From Gynuella sunshinyii YC6258 (GTDB taxonomy: Bacteria; Pseudomonadota; Gammaproteobacteria; Pseudomonadales; Natronospirillaceae): DNA of 64,000 nt. Below, piece by piece: positions 1 through 7,885 of the stretch. Each line of letters begins with the position of its first letter. Position 1 is the first letter of the stretch. The stretch spans positions 3,076,593-3,140,592 of the forward strand of contig NZ_CP007142.1 in NCBI RefSeq assembly GCF_000940805.1, given 5' to 3'. The position numbers were made by a program, and so were the translations under genes. A model generated the notes under the pieces. The model did not search any database. It was not told where the DNA came from and saw only the letters and a program-made list of their open reading frames with translations.

Positions 1-253
1 ACTCGATATAACCCTGAGGAATCATGTAGAAATAGTGGATCGAAACAACTACAAAACCTACAGGTTTTTCATTCTCAACCGCAGTATATGCACAATTGAA
101 GTCGTTAATACAAAAACTCTTAAATCCGTGCTCAATCTCAGATTTCAAAATACTGGGAATAGTTATACCTGGAAACGATTCTTTAAACGCTTCTATATCT
201 CCACTGACATATAAAGAGATATCATTCTGATAATCAAATTCCCTTATGTTCAT
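1..253 (-). CDS. GNAT-type N-acetyltransferase, partial (3' end outside window)
   Basis: Reading the minus strand from the ATG at 253 gives an open frame to the window edge. It begins MNIREFDYQND and contains GFVVVSIHYFYMIPQGYIE, which resembles the beta-strand 4/5 region leading to the acetyl-CoA binding site of GNAT acetyltransferases. A GAGGG Shine-Dalgarno sequence lies 5 to 6 bases upstream of the ATG, which supports this start. Only about 84 residues are visible; the acetyl-CoA loop and C-terminus are missing, so substrate cannot be inferred. An attC-like hairpin lies directly upstream, which suggests that the gene is an integron cassette like its neighbours. Family assignment is by eye from N-terminal features only. 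Confidence 0.6.
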   Translation of the reverse strand, partial: MNIREFDYQNDISLYVSGDIEAFKESFPGITIPSILKSEIEHGFKSFCINDFNCAYTAVENEKPVGFVVVSIHYFYMIPQGYIE

Positions 254-273
254 TACGCCCTCAATTTAAATCT

Positions 274-345
274 AATGCCTGCTTTATACGACAGGTTTGG
301 AGTGAGACGGAAAGTTGGTCCGACAAGATATGTTTGTTATGTGCT
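274..345 (-). repeat. attC-like integron recombination site
   Basis: Read on the minus strand, the site opens with a CATAACAAAC box similar to the R'' end of Vibrio repeats and closes with ATTAGAT, which is GTTRRRY with G changed to A. Partly complementary arms lie between them. It sits between the stop of the 97-aa gene and the start of the acetyltransferase gene, as expected of a cassette junction. Confidence 0.45.
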
Positions 346-355
346 GTTACCAGTT

Positions 356-649
356 TTACTCGTAAATTTTTCCACAATATAGAAATGTTGCCATTTTTTT
401 CCAGATATTGTCACTCGATAGCCCTTGTGATGCACCAAAATCTGAATCGATTGCCCATGCATGAGCCGCTTCCAGGAATGACTCAATTGTCACATTTTCC
501 CAGCCACCTGCATCGCTATCGTGGGGACTGCTCGGGTTTTTTTTCTCCAAAGCGATTGCATTCTCACGATCTTTCTTGAGTGCTTCAACAAAAGCTAAAA
601 ACGAATTTTCGTCATCAACTATTTCAATCAGATCATGTAATTTCATCAT
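356..649 (-). CDS. Small acidic conserved protein (DUF7660-like), cassette gene
   Basis: A 97-aa soluble, acidic protein without signal peptide or membrane segment. The central block GGWENVTIESFLEAAHAWA resembles a small family of uncharacterised proteins I recall as DUF7660, often found singly in accessory regions. No catalytic motif is visible. Two ATG codons are adjacent at 649 and 646, and no strong ribosome binding site decides between them. Its 3' end abuts an attC-like hairpin and only 32 bp separate it from the next upstream gene, so the two may share one cassette. Function unknown. Confidence 0.6.
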   Translation of the reverse strand: MMKLHDLIEIVDDENSFLAFVEALKKDRENAIALEKKNPSSPHDSDAGGWENVTIESFLEAAHAWAIDSDFGASQGLSSDNIWKKMATFLYCGKIYE

Positions 650-681
650 TTTGATTCGTACCTATATCTCGACTATTTCAT

Positions 682-1086
682 CTATGAACCCAGTAACGGC
701 AAATGCCGAATACTCTTGTATTTCATGGCTAACTCAATGCAATGGCGAATGGCTTTTTTGGGTAAAGCGCTGTTTACATTTAGCACGATAGCGCGATTGT
801 CCTGAAATTCCAAATCTTCTGCATACAACTCACGAAATGTATCGACGAGCTTTGTTTGACACTGAAAGAATAGAAAATATTGATTCGGGTATTTGGCTTT
901 CCAGTCCATTCGCACAGGAGTCCCGGTTTTAACTTGGTAGCTTGGTTCTCCCCATTTCAAGGTCTCATCGATTTCACCCAAGCTCAGATCTTCTGCAACA
1001 CTAAATACGATTTCTCTCAACTGAAGAATAAGAGGCTTAATTTGCGTTGGGTAGCTATCAAACTTTTCTTGAACATCAGCGTTCAT
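682..1086 (-). CDS. DUF1801 family protein
   Basis: About 134 aa from the ATG at 1086. That start is preferred over the ATG at 1107 because AAGAG precedes it at good spacing and because the upstream ATG lies inside the attC end. The sequence has the typical DUF1801/YdhG pattern: a helical N-terminal segment (IKPLILQLREIVFSVAEDL), then ETLKWGEPSYQVKTGTPVRMDWK, then a strand YFLFFQCQTKLVDTFRE and a basic C-terminal segment. The family is small and soluble, with no established enzymatic role. It is flanked on its 5' side by a well-formed attC-like site, consistent with a mobile cassette. Confidence 0.75.
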   Translation of the reverse strand: MNADVQEKFDSYPTQIKPLILQLREIVFSVAEDLSLGEIDETLKWGEPSYQVKTGTPVRMDWKAKYPNQYFLFFQCQTKLVDTFRELYAEDLEFQDNRAIVLNVNSALPKKAIRHCIELAMKYKSIRHLPLLGS

Positions 1087-1103
1087 ATCTGCACTCTTTA
1101 TTC

Positions 1104-1206
1104 GCATAACGCTGTAGAATCTACGCTAAAGTTTTTAGCAGTAAAGATTAAACATCTTTCTTACCTGCCCAATGGAACATTGCAAGTTTGTGGCGCGTAG
1201 TTGGAT
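1104..1206 (-). repeat. attC-like integron recombination site
   Basis: On the minus strand the site runs from ATCCAAC (a perfect RYYYAAC box) to GTTATGC (close to GTTRRRY), a span of about 103 bp. Inner arms CTACGC and GCGTAG are complementary. It abuts the 5' end of the DUF1801 gene, which is where a cassette junction belongs. Confidence 0.5.
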
Positions 1207-1279
1207 CAGGGTACAACAAATTGTTAAGACTAAAGGAACCCATGCTTCATCAAATTTGACATCCTCACTTAACCTACTT

Positions 1280-1414
1280 TCAGTGCTTTACCTCTAAAAG
1301 AACGTTTTCGTATATAAATTCGCTTTCAGGAATTTGCATTTCTTTTTCCTGATGTCGCTCTATACCTTTATATAATTCTTCTGCACAGACGAAATCTGAA
1401 AGTATTGGCGGTAA
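1280..1414 (-). pseudogene. Short 3' gene remnant without start
   Basis: The minus strand has about 45 codons without a stop, ending ENVLLEVKH and then TGA. A TGA closes the frame upstream and no start codon or ribosome binding site is present. Amino-acid composition looks protein-like (charged, helical), so it may be the tail of a decayed cassette gene. The rest of 1207-1680 is AT-rich and shows no gene. Confidence 0.25.
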
Positions 1415-1680
1415 AAAAGATCAAAAATTTTTATAGTTTCTTGAACTGCCTGTAGAAACTCTCATTTTAAGCGAAATATAACTTCCCTCAAAATATATTT
1501 TCACAGGCCTATAAATTTAAATTATTAATATTAACAAGTTAACAAACCGTGCTGTTTTATTTATGGCGAGCAATTGTTGATTTATTGAGCAATTGCGATG
1601 CTCTACTCAACTCTTCGGAGTTCATCCACTTCTCAATATTATAAACCGTGCAATAAAAATGCCATTGTGCTTGAACGTTA

Positions 1681-2772
1681 TTAACCCGGCGATAAAGAAT
1701 ATCTGATACAATAGTCCAATGGAAACGACAACAGACACAAGAAAACTACCACGAGAAGTGATCGAAGAAAAACGCCGCATGGCACATCGGTTACGCATGC
1801 GTGGATTCACACGCGCAGAGATTGGTCAAGAGCTCGGCGGCGTACATCCAGATACGATCGGTCGATGGTTAAAGCTCGACACAACCAACCTCACTGTCAA
1901 TCGAGGGGGGCGTAAGCAGGGAGAAGCAAGACGGTTATCTGCTGACCAGGAAAAACACATTAGATCACAGATCATCGACAAAACGCCCGACCAGTTAAAA
2001 CTGGATTATGTCTTGTGGACACGAAAAGCCGTGTGCGAGTTGATTGAGCAGGAATTCAAGATCCAGTTGCCAGTGAGAACGGTCGGTGATTATCTCAAAC
2101 GTTGGGGCATGACCCCCCAAAAACCTGCAAAGCGAGCGTACGAGCAAAATCCGAAAGCCGTTCAACAGTGGTTGGATGACGATTATCCGAAGATCAAAGC
2201 TCAAGCAAAACGTGAAAACGCAGAGATATACTGGGGCGATGAGACGGGTATGCGTAATGACAGCCAGCACGAACGAGGCTATGCCCCAAAAGGAAAGACA
2301 CCGGTTGTTCGGCTTAATGCCAACCGTACTTCCACCAATATGATTTCGGCGGTGACCAATCAGGGAAAAGTTCGATTTAAGATATTCGATGGGTCAATGA
2401 ATACCGACATTCTGATTGATTTTTGTGAGCGTATCATCAAAAGCGCGGGCAGAAAGGTCTATCTGATATTGGATAATCTTCGTGTTCACCACGCAAAACT
2501 ATTTAAAGCTTGGCAGGAAAAACATCGGGCAGACATAGCGGTATTTTATTTACCATCCTACTCACCGGAACTGAATCCGGATGAATATTTGAATTGTGAT
2601 TTGAAAGCAGGTGTTCACAGTGGCAAGCCAGCGAGAAACAAAGAAAAATTAAAGAAAAAAGTTCGAAGTCATATGCAGATGTTACAAAAGAAACCTGGTC
2701 GAGTGCGGAAATATTTTATCCATAAAAAAATTGCTTACGCTGCATAACAGGTATGTTTAATCGCCGGGTTAA
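1681..2772 (+). mobile_element. Complete IS630-family insertion sequence (1092 bp)
   Basis: The two ends carry matching terminal inverted repeats: TTAACCCGGCGATAAA at the left and the reverse complement of TTTAATCGCCGGGTTAA at the right, sharing TTAACCCGGCGAT plus further matches. The element is flanked on both sides by the dinucleotide TA (1679-1680 and 2773-2774), the hallmark target duplication of IS630/Tc1-mariner elements. One full-length transposase gene fills the interior. Both ends and the coding frame look intact, so this is probably a recent and potentially active insertion. Confidence 0.92.
1719..2747 (+). CDS. IS630-family transposase
   Basis: A 342-aa DDE transposase that moves the surrounding element by cut-and-paste at TA sites. 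The N-terminal ~120 residues form a two-part helix-turn-helix region (RMRGFTRAEIGQELGGVHPDTIGRWL and a winged segment around VRTVGDYLKRWG). The catalytic DDE_3 domain follows: first Asp in YWGDETGMR, second Asp in YLILDNLRVHHA, and Glu in LPSYSPELNPDEYLN. All three acidic residues are present and the reading frame is uninterrupted. The ATG at 1719 lies 38 bp inside the left inverted repeat. IS630 enzymes sometimes need frameshifting; here none is required. Confidence 0.93.
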   Translation: METTTDTRKLPREVIEEKRRMAHRLRMRGFTRAEIGQELGGVHPDTIGRWLKLDTTNLTVNRGGRKQGEARRLSADQEKHIRSQIIDKTPDQLKLDYVLWTRKAVCELIEQEFKIQLPVRTVGDYLKRWGMTPQKPAKRAYEQNPKAVQQWLDDDYPKIKAQAKRENAEIYWGDETGMRNDSQHERGYAPKGKTPVVRLNANRTSTNMISAVTNQGKVRFKIFDGSMNTDILIDFCERIIKSAGRKVYLILDNLRVHHAKLFKAWQEKHRADIAVFYLPSYSPELNPDEYLNCDLKAGVHSGKPARNKEKLKKKVRSHMQMLQKKPGRVRKYFIHKKIAYAA

Positions 2773-2921
2773 TAGTTTTACTTCTCAAACCATAGCGATT
2801 TAATTTTTTTATTCAAACACATATGAGTGAATGTCCGTTCGAAAACCGATATTCTGTGGCTGTAAATATATTTATTATGTTTACCTAAGAGAAAAATCGA
2901 CTTGTCTACCAACACCTGCTA

Positions 2922-3137
2922 TTAACCATTAATAGCATATACCGCGTTACCTAACAAACCTGGACCTCCATGCTGTAACCATAGATAAATACCCGCAATG
3001 GTGGTGAAGTGGGGAACGGTGTCGCAAGCCAGGTGGCCGCTGTGATCGTTTTGGTAATGAGGGTCGAAAATTGAAAGCTCCGGCTCGTTTTCAATCAGAT
3101 AATGCAGCGCGTATTCAAATGTTCCATGCTTTGGTTC
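2922..3137 (-). pseudogene. C-terminal gene fragment, family not recognised
   Basis: The minus strand encodes about 71 residues of convincing protein sequence (for example SIFDPHYQNDHSGHLACDTVPH and GIYLWLQHGGPGLLGNAV), ending in TAA. An in-frame TGA lies just upstream at about 3144 and there is no start codon, so only a 3' remnant survives. Base composition is higher in GC than the DNA on either side. I do not recognise the family. The fragment lies about 150 bp from the IS630 element, and this border appears to have undergone repeated insertion and loss. The stretch 2775-2921 shows nothing recognisable. Confidence 0.4.
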
Positions 3138-3169
3138 GATTCACGTTTTATTAGGCCACTAAAATATAT

Positions 3170-3931
3170 TTAAAGAAAAATATTCAACCCCATTCGACCG
3201 ATCAAAAAAACTAAAAGAATTAGGAAACCAATCCGAATAAAGTCACTCCCATACCTAAGCGCAAGAAATACTCCCACAAAGGCTCCAAGGATATTGCAAC
3301 CAGCTACAAGAAGACCCACATTCCATAGAACGTTGCCAGAAGGGATAAAGAACAAGAGAGCAGCCGTAAATGTTCCCATATTAATTAATTTTGCTGATGC
3401 TGATGCGTTGAGAAAGTCAAAGCCAAATCCCCGAACAAACAGAAAAATCAGAAAACTACCACTACCTGGTCCAAATAACCCATCATAAAACCCAATAAAA
3501 CCTCCGAAAATTATTCCTTTTACAATTTCTCTGCTATTGCCTTTCAAGTGCTGATGCGTTTTACCTAGATCTTTTTTTATAAACGTATAGATAGCCATTG
3601 TGATGAGAAGAATAAATACGACGATCTGCATGGTTTCCTTAGGAATCAAAGATACTGACATAGCACCCAAGTAAGAAAAAAAGAAGGCTGACAGAGCCGT
3701 CGGTACCATAATTTTCCAGACTATATTGACCCGTTTTATATACCGAAATATAGAAGACAACGTACCTGCCCATACAGCAACTTTGTTTGTGCCAAATACA
3801 GTAGTTAAAGCATAGTCAGGTAGTGCATGTAGTAAGGCAGGCATCAAGACTAATCCTCCACCGCCAACTGCGGCATCAATTAGCCCCCCACAAAAAGAAA
3901 AGAACCCTAGCGCATAAAGATCAATAGCCAT
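3170..3931 (-). CDS. TauE/SafE family anion permease
   Basis: A 253-aa integral membrane protein of the TauE/SafE (YfcA-like) family, which exports or imports sulfite, sulfoacetate and other small organic anions. The two-fold family repeat is clear: an N-terminal GLIDAAVGGGGLVLMPAL half and a second half GGFIGFYDGLFGPGSGSFLIFLF, each followed by hydrophobic helices, with seven to eight membrane spans in all. Length fits the family. It lies 80 bp downstream of the split gene at 4012-5001 on the same strand, and both are divergent from the LysR regulator at 5141, so the three probably form one regulatory unit. Substrate is unknown. Confidence 0.85.
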   Translation of the reverse strand: MAIDLYALGFFSFCGGLIDAAVGGGGLVLMPALLHALPDYALTTVFGTNKVAVWAGTLSSIFRYIKRVNIVWKIMVPTALSAFFFSYLGAMSVSLIPKETMQIVVFILLITMAIYTFIKKDLGKTHQHLKGNSREIVKGIIFGGFIGFYDGLFGPGSGSFLIFLFVRGFGFDFLNASASAKLINMGTFTAALLFFIPSGNVLWNVGLLVAGCNILGAFVGVFLALRYGSDFIRIGFLILLVFLIGRMGLNIFL

Positions 3932-4011
3932 ATTTTCTTCTTATTTAGAAAATGAGTATTCTTCTCAAGTTATTTTTAACATTCGTATGCGGATACATGT
4001 TTGATTGAAGT

Positions 4012-5001
4012 TTATTCTGTTAACGCTTTATGAAGAGCGCAGAAAGCCATGCCTTCCCTGAAATTACAATTAAGCATGGTTTGTTTTAATTTCTCAATAT
4101 CGAATGAGACATTGTTGAGCCGAGAATAGGCATGAGCTGCTGCAAGAGCATGCAATCCATGTTTGTTTTCTACTTCACTTGAATGAGCAAAAATGTAGCC
4201 TCTGGCATTTTTAAAGGCTACTTCGTCATTGGCAAGGAATGGGTTAATTTGAAGAAGTTTTTGCTTAATAAATTGGGCAATAAAGTTGTATTCTCTTCCA
4301 TTCCAAAGTTCGAAAGATATAGAAACCATCATGGCATTCAGGATAGAGAGAAAGTACTCACTTGATTCCAAAGGTTCTTTATTACCATCTACCCCAATTA
4401 CATATAGGAAATCAGAAAACTCATTGCACTCCTGTACTTTGTAATTGGGGTTAACCCATTGATCACAATCGAAAGCATCGGTCATATACTTATACATTCC
4501 GTCATACCCTGTATGGCCTAAGCCAAAATCATCTTTTGCTACTTCATACATGTGCGCCATAGTTAGGTGATAACCAGAAAATTTGTCCGAAGTCAAAAAA
4601 ATTGTATCAGCAGCAAGACGCAGGATTAGTTTTGCAGAAACAAGGCTGGTGGTCTTATGAGTTTCATTTCATCCATTAAAGAACTTAAGTAGACCATCAT
4701 CCACATGTTTTTTATCTAAAAACGCTAAGAATGCTTGTTCGGTATAAAACTGAGCTTGGAGAGTTGTCGGATGAAGAAGCACTTCTGTCATCATGCTTTG
4801 AATTGCATCTATGTCGTTTACAAAAGCAAGTACCGCATCTTTTCTGTCTGAATCGGTCATTTTTCTACCGTGTATTTTGAGAGATGCAATGTGTTTCGGT
4901 AGCTTTAAAATGAACGCCTCGCCAAATTCCTGCATCCCACGAGTAGTGTTATGCTTGGCAGAAAAATGATTCTCAGGTTTTTCTAGTACATTTGCAGTCA
5001 T
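4012..5001 (-). pseudogene. Gene split by one in-frame TGA (possible heme-oxygenase-like metalloenzyme)
   Basis: The first part (5001-4669) encodes 110 aa from an ATG with a good AAGGA ribosome binding site and ends in TGA. The same frame then stays open for 24 codons and joins the second part (4596-4012, at least 194 aa). The second part has only a TTG as possible start and no ribosome binding site, so I read the locus as one gene of about 330 codons with a nonsense codon at position 111. The C-terminal half is helical and carries HSSEVENKHGLHALAAAHAYSRL, a His/Glu-rich helix reminiscent of heme-oxygenase-like diiron proteins; this family guess is weak. It could alternatively be two genes. 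It is the first gene of the operon with the TauE permease. Confidence 0.45.
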
Positions 5002-5036
5002 GTCCGTTTCCTTATGGCATAAATCTTATATAGAAA

Positions 5037-5056
5037 AGCTTACAGATCTGTAAGCT
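5037..5056. promoter_or_regulatory. Perfect 20-bp palindrome, candidate LysR operator
   Basis: AGCTTACAGATCTGTAAGCT is a perfect palindrome in the 139-bp space between the divergent LysR gene and the split gene. Its symmetry and location suit a dimeric regulator site. It is not a typical T-N11-A site in its core, so the assignment is inferred. Confidence 0.5.
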
Positions 5057-5086
5057 CAACACACAAGGAAACTAATTTACTGAAAG

Positions 5087-5135
5087 GCTCATTTAAAGTA
5101 ATTTATATTGATATTTTAACTCACTTTAAATGAGC
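5087..5135. promoter_or_regulatory. 13-bp inverted repeat just upstream of LysR gene
   Basis: GCTCATTTAAAGT at 5087-5099 and its exact reverse complement at 5123-5135 flank a 23-bp AT-rich spacer, ending 5 bp before the LysR ATG. It may be an autoregulatory operator or a leader hairpin; no strong ribosome binding site is seen between it and the ATG. Confidence 0.45.
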
Positions 5136-5140
5136 TTTTT

Positions 5141-6019
5141 ATGGATCTGTCACAATTGCGCATGTTCAAAAAAGTTGCGGATAGCGGAAGCATTGCTAGA
5201 GCAGCGGAACAACTATATTGCGTACCATCAAACATTACCATGAGAATCAAAAAATTAGAGGAAGAATTAGATGAATTACTATTTATTAGACAAGGCAGAG
5301 GATTAGTTCTTAGTCCTTCTGGAGTTATTTTCTTAAAGTATACCAACAGAATTCTCTCACTATGCGATGAAGCAAAAAGAGCGCTAAGTTCAAACTCAGT
5401 TCCCTCGGGCAAACTTAGTATTGGTGCTATAGAGTCCTCAGGAACAGGTAGATTACCTAAACTACTGTCCACTTATCATCAATCATACCCCGCTGTGCAA
5501 CTGGAATTTTCGACTGACACATGGAAAAATCTGGAGGACAAGGTAGTAAAACACGAAATAGATGGAGCTATTATTGCAGTTAAAAGTACTCATCCATCAG
5601 TGTGCTATGAGAAAATCTATGAAGAAGAGCTAGTCGTCATTGCATCTTCCACGTATGACGATATTGAATCGGCTGAAAGTTTAATTGATAAAAATATCTA
5701 TATGTGGCCTGAGGGTTGTCCATATCGAAAAGCATTGGAGAATTGGTTATTGGCGAACGGTGTTTCAGTCCCTATCACAAGTATTGCCAGTTATGGCACC
5801 ATTTTAGGATGTGTAAGTTCTGGCGCAGGAATTTCACTGGTTCCCAAAGGGATATTCGATCAATTCAAGTTAATCGGAGGTATAAAAGCGTTTTCCTTTG
5901 ATGAATTAAAGCCCATCGATAATTACTTTATTTGGCATAAAGAAACAGGCTGCCATAGCGCTAAAGACGCTTTTTTGGAGCTTATTACCGGATCGGAAAT
6001 AAAGAATACTGAGGCATAG
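5141..6019 (+). CDS. LysR-family transcriptional regulator
   Basis: A 292-aa LysR-type regulator. The N-terminal winged helix-turn-helix is clear at residues 1-60 (MDLSQLRMFKKVADSGSIAR, AAEQLYCVPSNITMRIKKLE, LFIRQGRGLVLSPSG), followed by a linker helix and a periplasmic-binding-like effector domain from about residue 90. Length is standard. The gene is divergent from the split gene and TauE permease, and the short shared intergenic region holds a perfect palindrome and an inverted repeat, which is the usual layout for LysR control of an adjacent operon. The effector is unknown. It is far from the PKS genes and of different base composition, so a role in polyketide control is not indicated. 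Confidence 0.9.
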   Translation: MDLSQLRMFKKVADSGSIARAAEQLYCVPSNITMRIKKLEEELDELLFIRQGRGLVLSPSGVIFLKYTNRILSLCDEAKRALSSNSVPSGKLSIGAIESSGTGRLPKLLSTYHQSYPAVQLEFSTDTWKNLEDKVVKHEIDGAIIAVKSTHPSVCYEKIYEEELVVIASSTYDDIESAESLIDKNIYMWPEGCPYRKALENWLLANGVSVPITSIASYGTILGCVSSGAGISLVPKGIFDQFKLIGGIKAFSFDELKPIDNYFIWHKETGCHSAKDAFLELITGSEIKNTEA

Positions 6020-6324
6020 TGTGCGATAACCGCGTCCATGAAACAAGACGCTCTCAAATATACAACAGAAGAACAAGCTTTCCTGCGCAGATTAGCGGCT
6101 CAGCGAGAAAACTTTGATAGCGGATGATGCGTGTTTTTAATAAAAGATGACAGTGTAAGTTTGCCCGTAGCAGCCGTTCGTCAGGTGATGTTGTTACGTT
6201 CATTGTGTATTTCAATTAAATCAACTAAGTCACTTGTGATACTGTTTTCCAGTTCAGTACCTTTTATTTGAGTTCTGACCGTTTCGTAACGAAGTGCACG
6301 ATGCTGCTTGGTCTTGTTATGTTT
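6020..6324. other. Intergenic stretch with no supported gene
   Basis: A 29-codon frame starts at 6038 on the plus strand, and a 47-codon minus-strand frame continues in phase beyond the stop of the next gene. Neither has good support as an independent gene. A TTGTTATG motif near 6313 resembles the R'' end of the attC-like sites to the right, but no complete hairpin could be drawn. Confidence 0.4.
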
Positions 6325-6573
6325 CTACTCATTTGAATGTTTACCTTCCTTGAAAAATTTTTTTAGCATGTGGGCCAGAGTAGCTATGTAAATAGCTGCT
6401 ACGACTACCATTGCGGCTATGTCGTAAGCTGTTATTACCCAATTATCTGGGTGTTGATCTCCTTGTACTATTAACGTTGTGGTTAAAACTGCAAGGAATA
6501 GCAGCACAGTGAATGCAACAGTTGCTAGTAAGGCTTTGCTTGCCAAGATCACGTATTTATTCATTTGAAACAT
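6325..6573 (-). CDS. Small two-span membrane protein, cassette gene
   Basis: An 82-aa protein with two hydrophobic segments, roughly residues 8-36 (VILASKALLATVAFTVLLFL) and 49-70 (AYDIAAMVVVAAIYIATLAHML), and a basic tail LKKFFKEGKHSNE. It is probably an inner-membrane protein with a short external loop. No family recognised. Two ATG codons (6573 and 6564) are possible; the first lies within the end of the upstream attC-like site, which is common for cassette genes. Function unknown. Confidence 0.55.
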   Translation of the reverse strand: MFQMNKYVILASKALLATVAFTVLLFLAVLTTTLIVQGDQHPDNWVITAYDIAAMVVVAAIYIATLAHMLKKFFKEGKHSNE

Positions 6574-6645
6574 AATGTCAAAACTCAGCCGACCGAAAAG
6601 CGCGTAGCGGTTTTTGGGTCGGCTGGAGTGCCTTGTTGGGCGATT
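6574..6645 (-). repeat. attC-like integron recombination site with strong hairpin
   Basis: On the minus strand it begins GCCCAACAAGGC (a perfect RYYYAAC box), contains CAGCCGACC and GGTCGGCTG as exact complementary arms, and ends GACATTATG, where the G of the expected GTT is A. Arm and box layout match classical 59-base elements of gammaproteobacterial integrons. Confidence 0.65.
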
Positions 6646-7121
6646 TTGTTGATTACTCTAATTATTCGTCTAGCGTTCTTTTCTACCACCTTCCATTGCC
6701 ACAAGTTGGGCTCTTTCAGATCGGGGTAGGTGTCTTTCCAAGTGTTAGCTCTTTTTTCCGTATTCACCGATGCTCTGCACTCAATGCCTTGAGGCTTTCT
6801 ATGGAACTGCAAATAGACTAAACCCCAACCCTTAATAGAAAACTTAAACGTATGACCATTACACTTTTCCGGATTTAAGCTGACTCTTTGCTTTTCAATG
6901 AAGCCTTCCGACGCCGGATAATAGAAAGCAAACTGAAAAAATGGTGTCTTGTTTTTAAGCAATTCAGCAATTTCTTGGCTTAATTCTTCCCTTGAATTGA
7001 ACACCTTTAGTTCCTCTCCAAAAGCCGAATCAGCCTGATAGCCAATTGGCTCATCTTCCTTGTAAACAGCCATCAGCACCTCGCCGATGTTTTGCTCAGT
7101 TATAACTCGCGTGGTCTGCAT
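6585..7121 (-). CDS. Hypothetical protein, integron cassette gene
   Basis: A 178-aa soluble protein with no recognised domain. It has an acidic N-terminal half (residues 1-60), a beta-rich middle (PFFQFAFYYPASEGFIEKQ, FKFSIKGWGLVYLQFHRKP) and a basic helical C-terminal segment (VVEKNARRIIRVINKIAQQ). The stop codon lies inside one attC-like hairpin and the start lies 8 bp from another, so this is a well-defined single-gene cassette. Tryptophans in ANTWKDTYPDLKEPNLWQWKV are a distinctive signature for searching. Function unknown. Confidence 0.6.
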   Translation of the reverse strand: MQTTRVITEQNIGEVLMAVYKEDEPIGYQADSAFGEELKVFNSREELSQEIAELLKNKTPFFQFAFYYPASEGFIEKQRVSLNPEKCNGHTFKFSIKGWGLVYLQFHRKPQGIECRASVNTEKRANTWKDTYPDLKEPNLWQWKVVEKNARRIIRVINKIAQQGTPADPKTATRFSVG

Positions 7122-7128
7122 CGTTTAC

Positions 7129-7223
7129 GCCCAACGCCCAAATATGGGGCCGTAGTGAAGGCGCGAAGCGTCGGAACGAAGGTCCCAGCTGCGCAGCAGC
7201 GCCATGATTTGTTTGTTATACGT
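7129..7223 (-). repeat. attC integron recombination site
   Basis: This is the best attC in the window. On the minus strand it starts TATAACAAAC, the form seen in Vibrio repeats, and ends GGGCGTTGGGC, a perfect GTTRRRY core. Outer arms CAAATCATGG and CCATATTTG are complementary except for one unpaired base, the feature that sets strand choice by the integrase. Confidence 0.72.
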
Positions 7224-7228
7224 TTGTA

Positions 7229-7558
7229 CTAGTTTTGACGTAACCACTTAAAAAGCTCCCCGCCATAACCCAGCTGTGTGTTAAAGAATGCCTCACCAGA
7301 CTCTAAATCATGAAAACGGCGTATCAGTTTTACTTGACCAAATGGAGCTTCAATTGACCACGGTGAGGCCGCAAACAACAGATCATCCTCTAAACGTTCG
7401 CCGTTCCTATCTAAATACCAGTCTTCTTTGAGTGAATTTTCAAGACGTTCAATCTGCTCTTTAATTTCAGGACTTCTCTTGAAATGACCATTGATTGAAT
7501 ACTCGTCCACTTCGGACGAATCGAATTCAAATTCTTCATTCTTAAACTTTATGATCAT
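7229..7558 (-). CDS. Hypothetical protein, integron cassette gene
   Basis: About 109 aa from the ATG at 7558. A TTG at 7582 would add eight residues but lies in the attC-like end. The protein is acidic, with an N-terminal FKNEEFEFDSSEVDEYSINGHF segment, a central helix EIKEQIERLENSLKEDW and a beta-rich C-terminus (PFGQVKLIRRFHDLESGEAFFN). No signal peptide or membrane segment. No family recognised; it is flanked by attC-like sites on both sides, as are its neighbours. Confidence 0.55.
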   Translation of the reverse strand: MIIKFKNEEFEFDSSEVDEYSINGHFKRSPEIKEQIERLENSLKEDWYLDRNGERLEDDLLFAASPWSIEAPFGQVKLIRRFHDLESGEAFFNTQLGYGGELFKWLRQN

Positions 7559-7571
7559 GCTTTGAATCTCG

Positions 7572-7626
7572 TTTACGTACAAAGCCGCGCTTTATGCGGT
7601 CGATGCTACAGCCGATTGTTATACGT
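7572..7626 (-). repeat. Degenerate attC-like site
   Basis: On the minus strand it starts TATAACAATC like the neighbouring site, has CCGC/GCGG inner pairing, and ends GTACGTAAACG. The GTT cleavage triplet is changed to GTA, so the site may no longer recombine. The sequence CGTAAACG that follows is shared with the attC at 7129. Confidence 0.42.
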
Positions 7627-7629
7627 TGC

Positions 7630-7878
7630 TTATTTATAGATAGCTGGGTCAATCTCATACTCGCCGCCCATTTCTTTTGGCATTAAATCTGGATGCTCCT
7701 TGTATATAGGGTTCATGAAACCTATTAGGAGTTCAGCCATAACCTTTCCTGTTGCAAATTGGTATTTTTTGAACTCTTCTTCAGAGCACCTTTCTTTAAT
7801 GCGAGCCAATTGTTTATCCATGTCGGCGCCGATCCTAAGAGCCAGGACGCTTATGCTTTCCGCCAATTCTTTGTTCAT
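7630..7878 (-). CDS. Small helical hypothetical protein, cassette gene
   Basis: An 82-aa protein from the ATG at 7878, chosen because AAGG lies five bases upstream; a GTG two codons earlier is possible. It is almost entirely helical and highly charged (ADMDKQLARIKERCSEEEFKK), ending in EMGGEYEIDPAIYK. No membrane segment, no recognised domain. Both sides carry attC-like sites. Function unknown. Confidence 0.55.
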   Translation of the reverse strand: MNKELAESISVLALRIGADMDKQLARIKERCSEEEFKKYQFATGKVMAELLIGFMNPIYKEHPDLMPKEMGGEYEIDPAIYK

Positions 7879-7885
7879 GGGCACC

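Noticed and set aside
4669-4671. TGA as a selenocysteine codon
   Set aside because: No selenoprotein family resemblance and no convincing hairpin directly after the TGA; a nonsense mutation or separate genes are simpler.
6038-6127. 29-codon plus-strand frame
   Set aside because: Too short, no ribosome binding site, no recognisable homology; possibly a remnant but not supportable.
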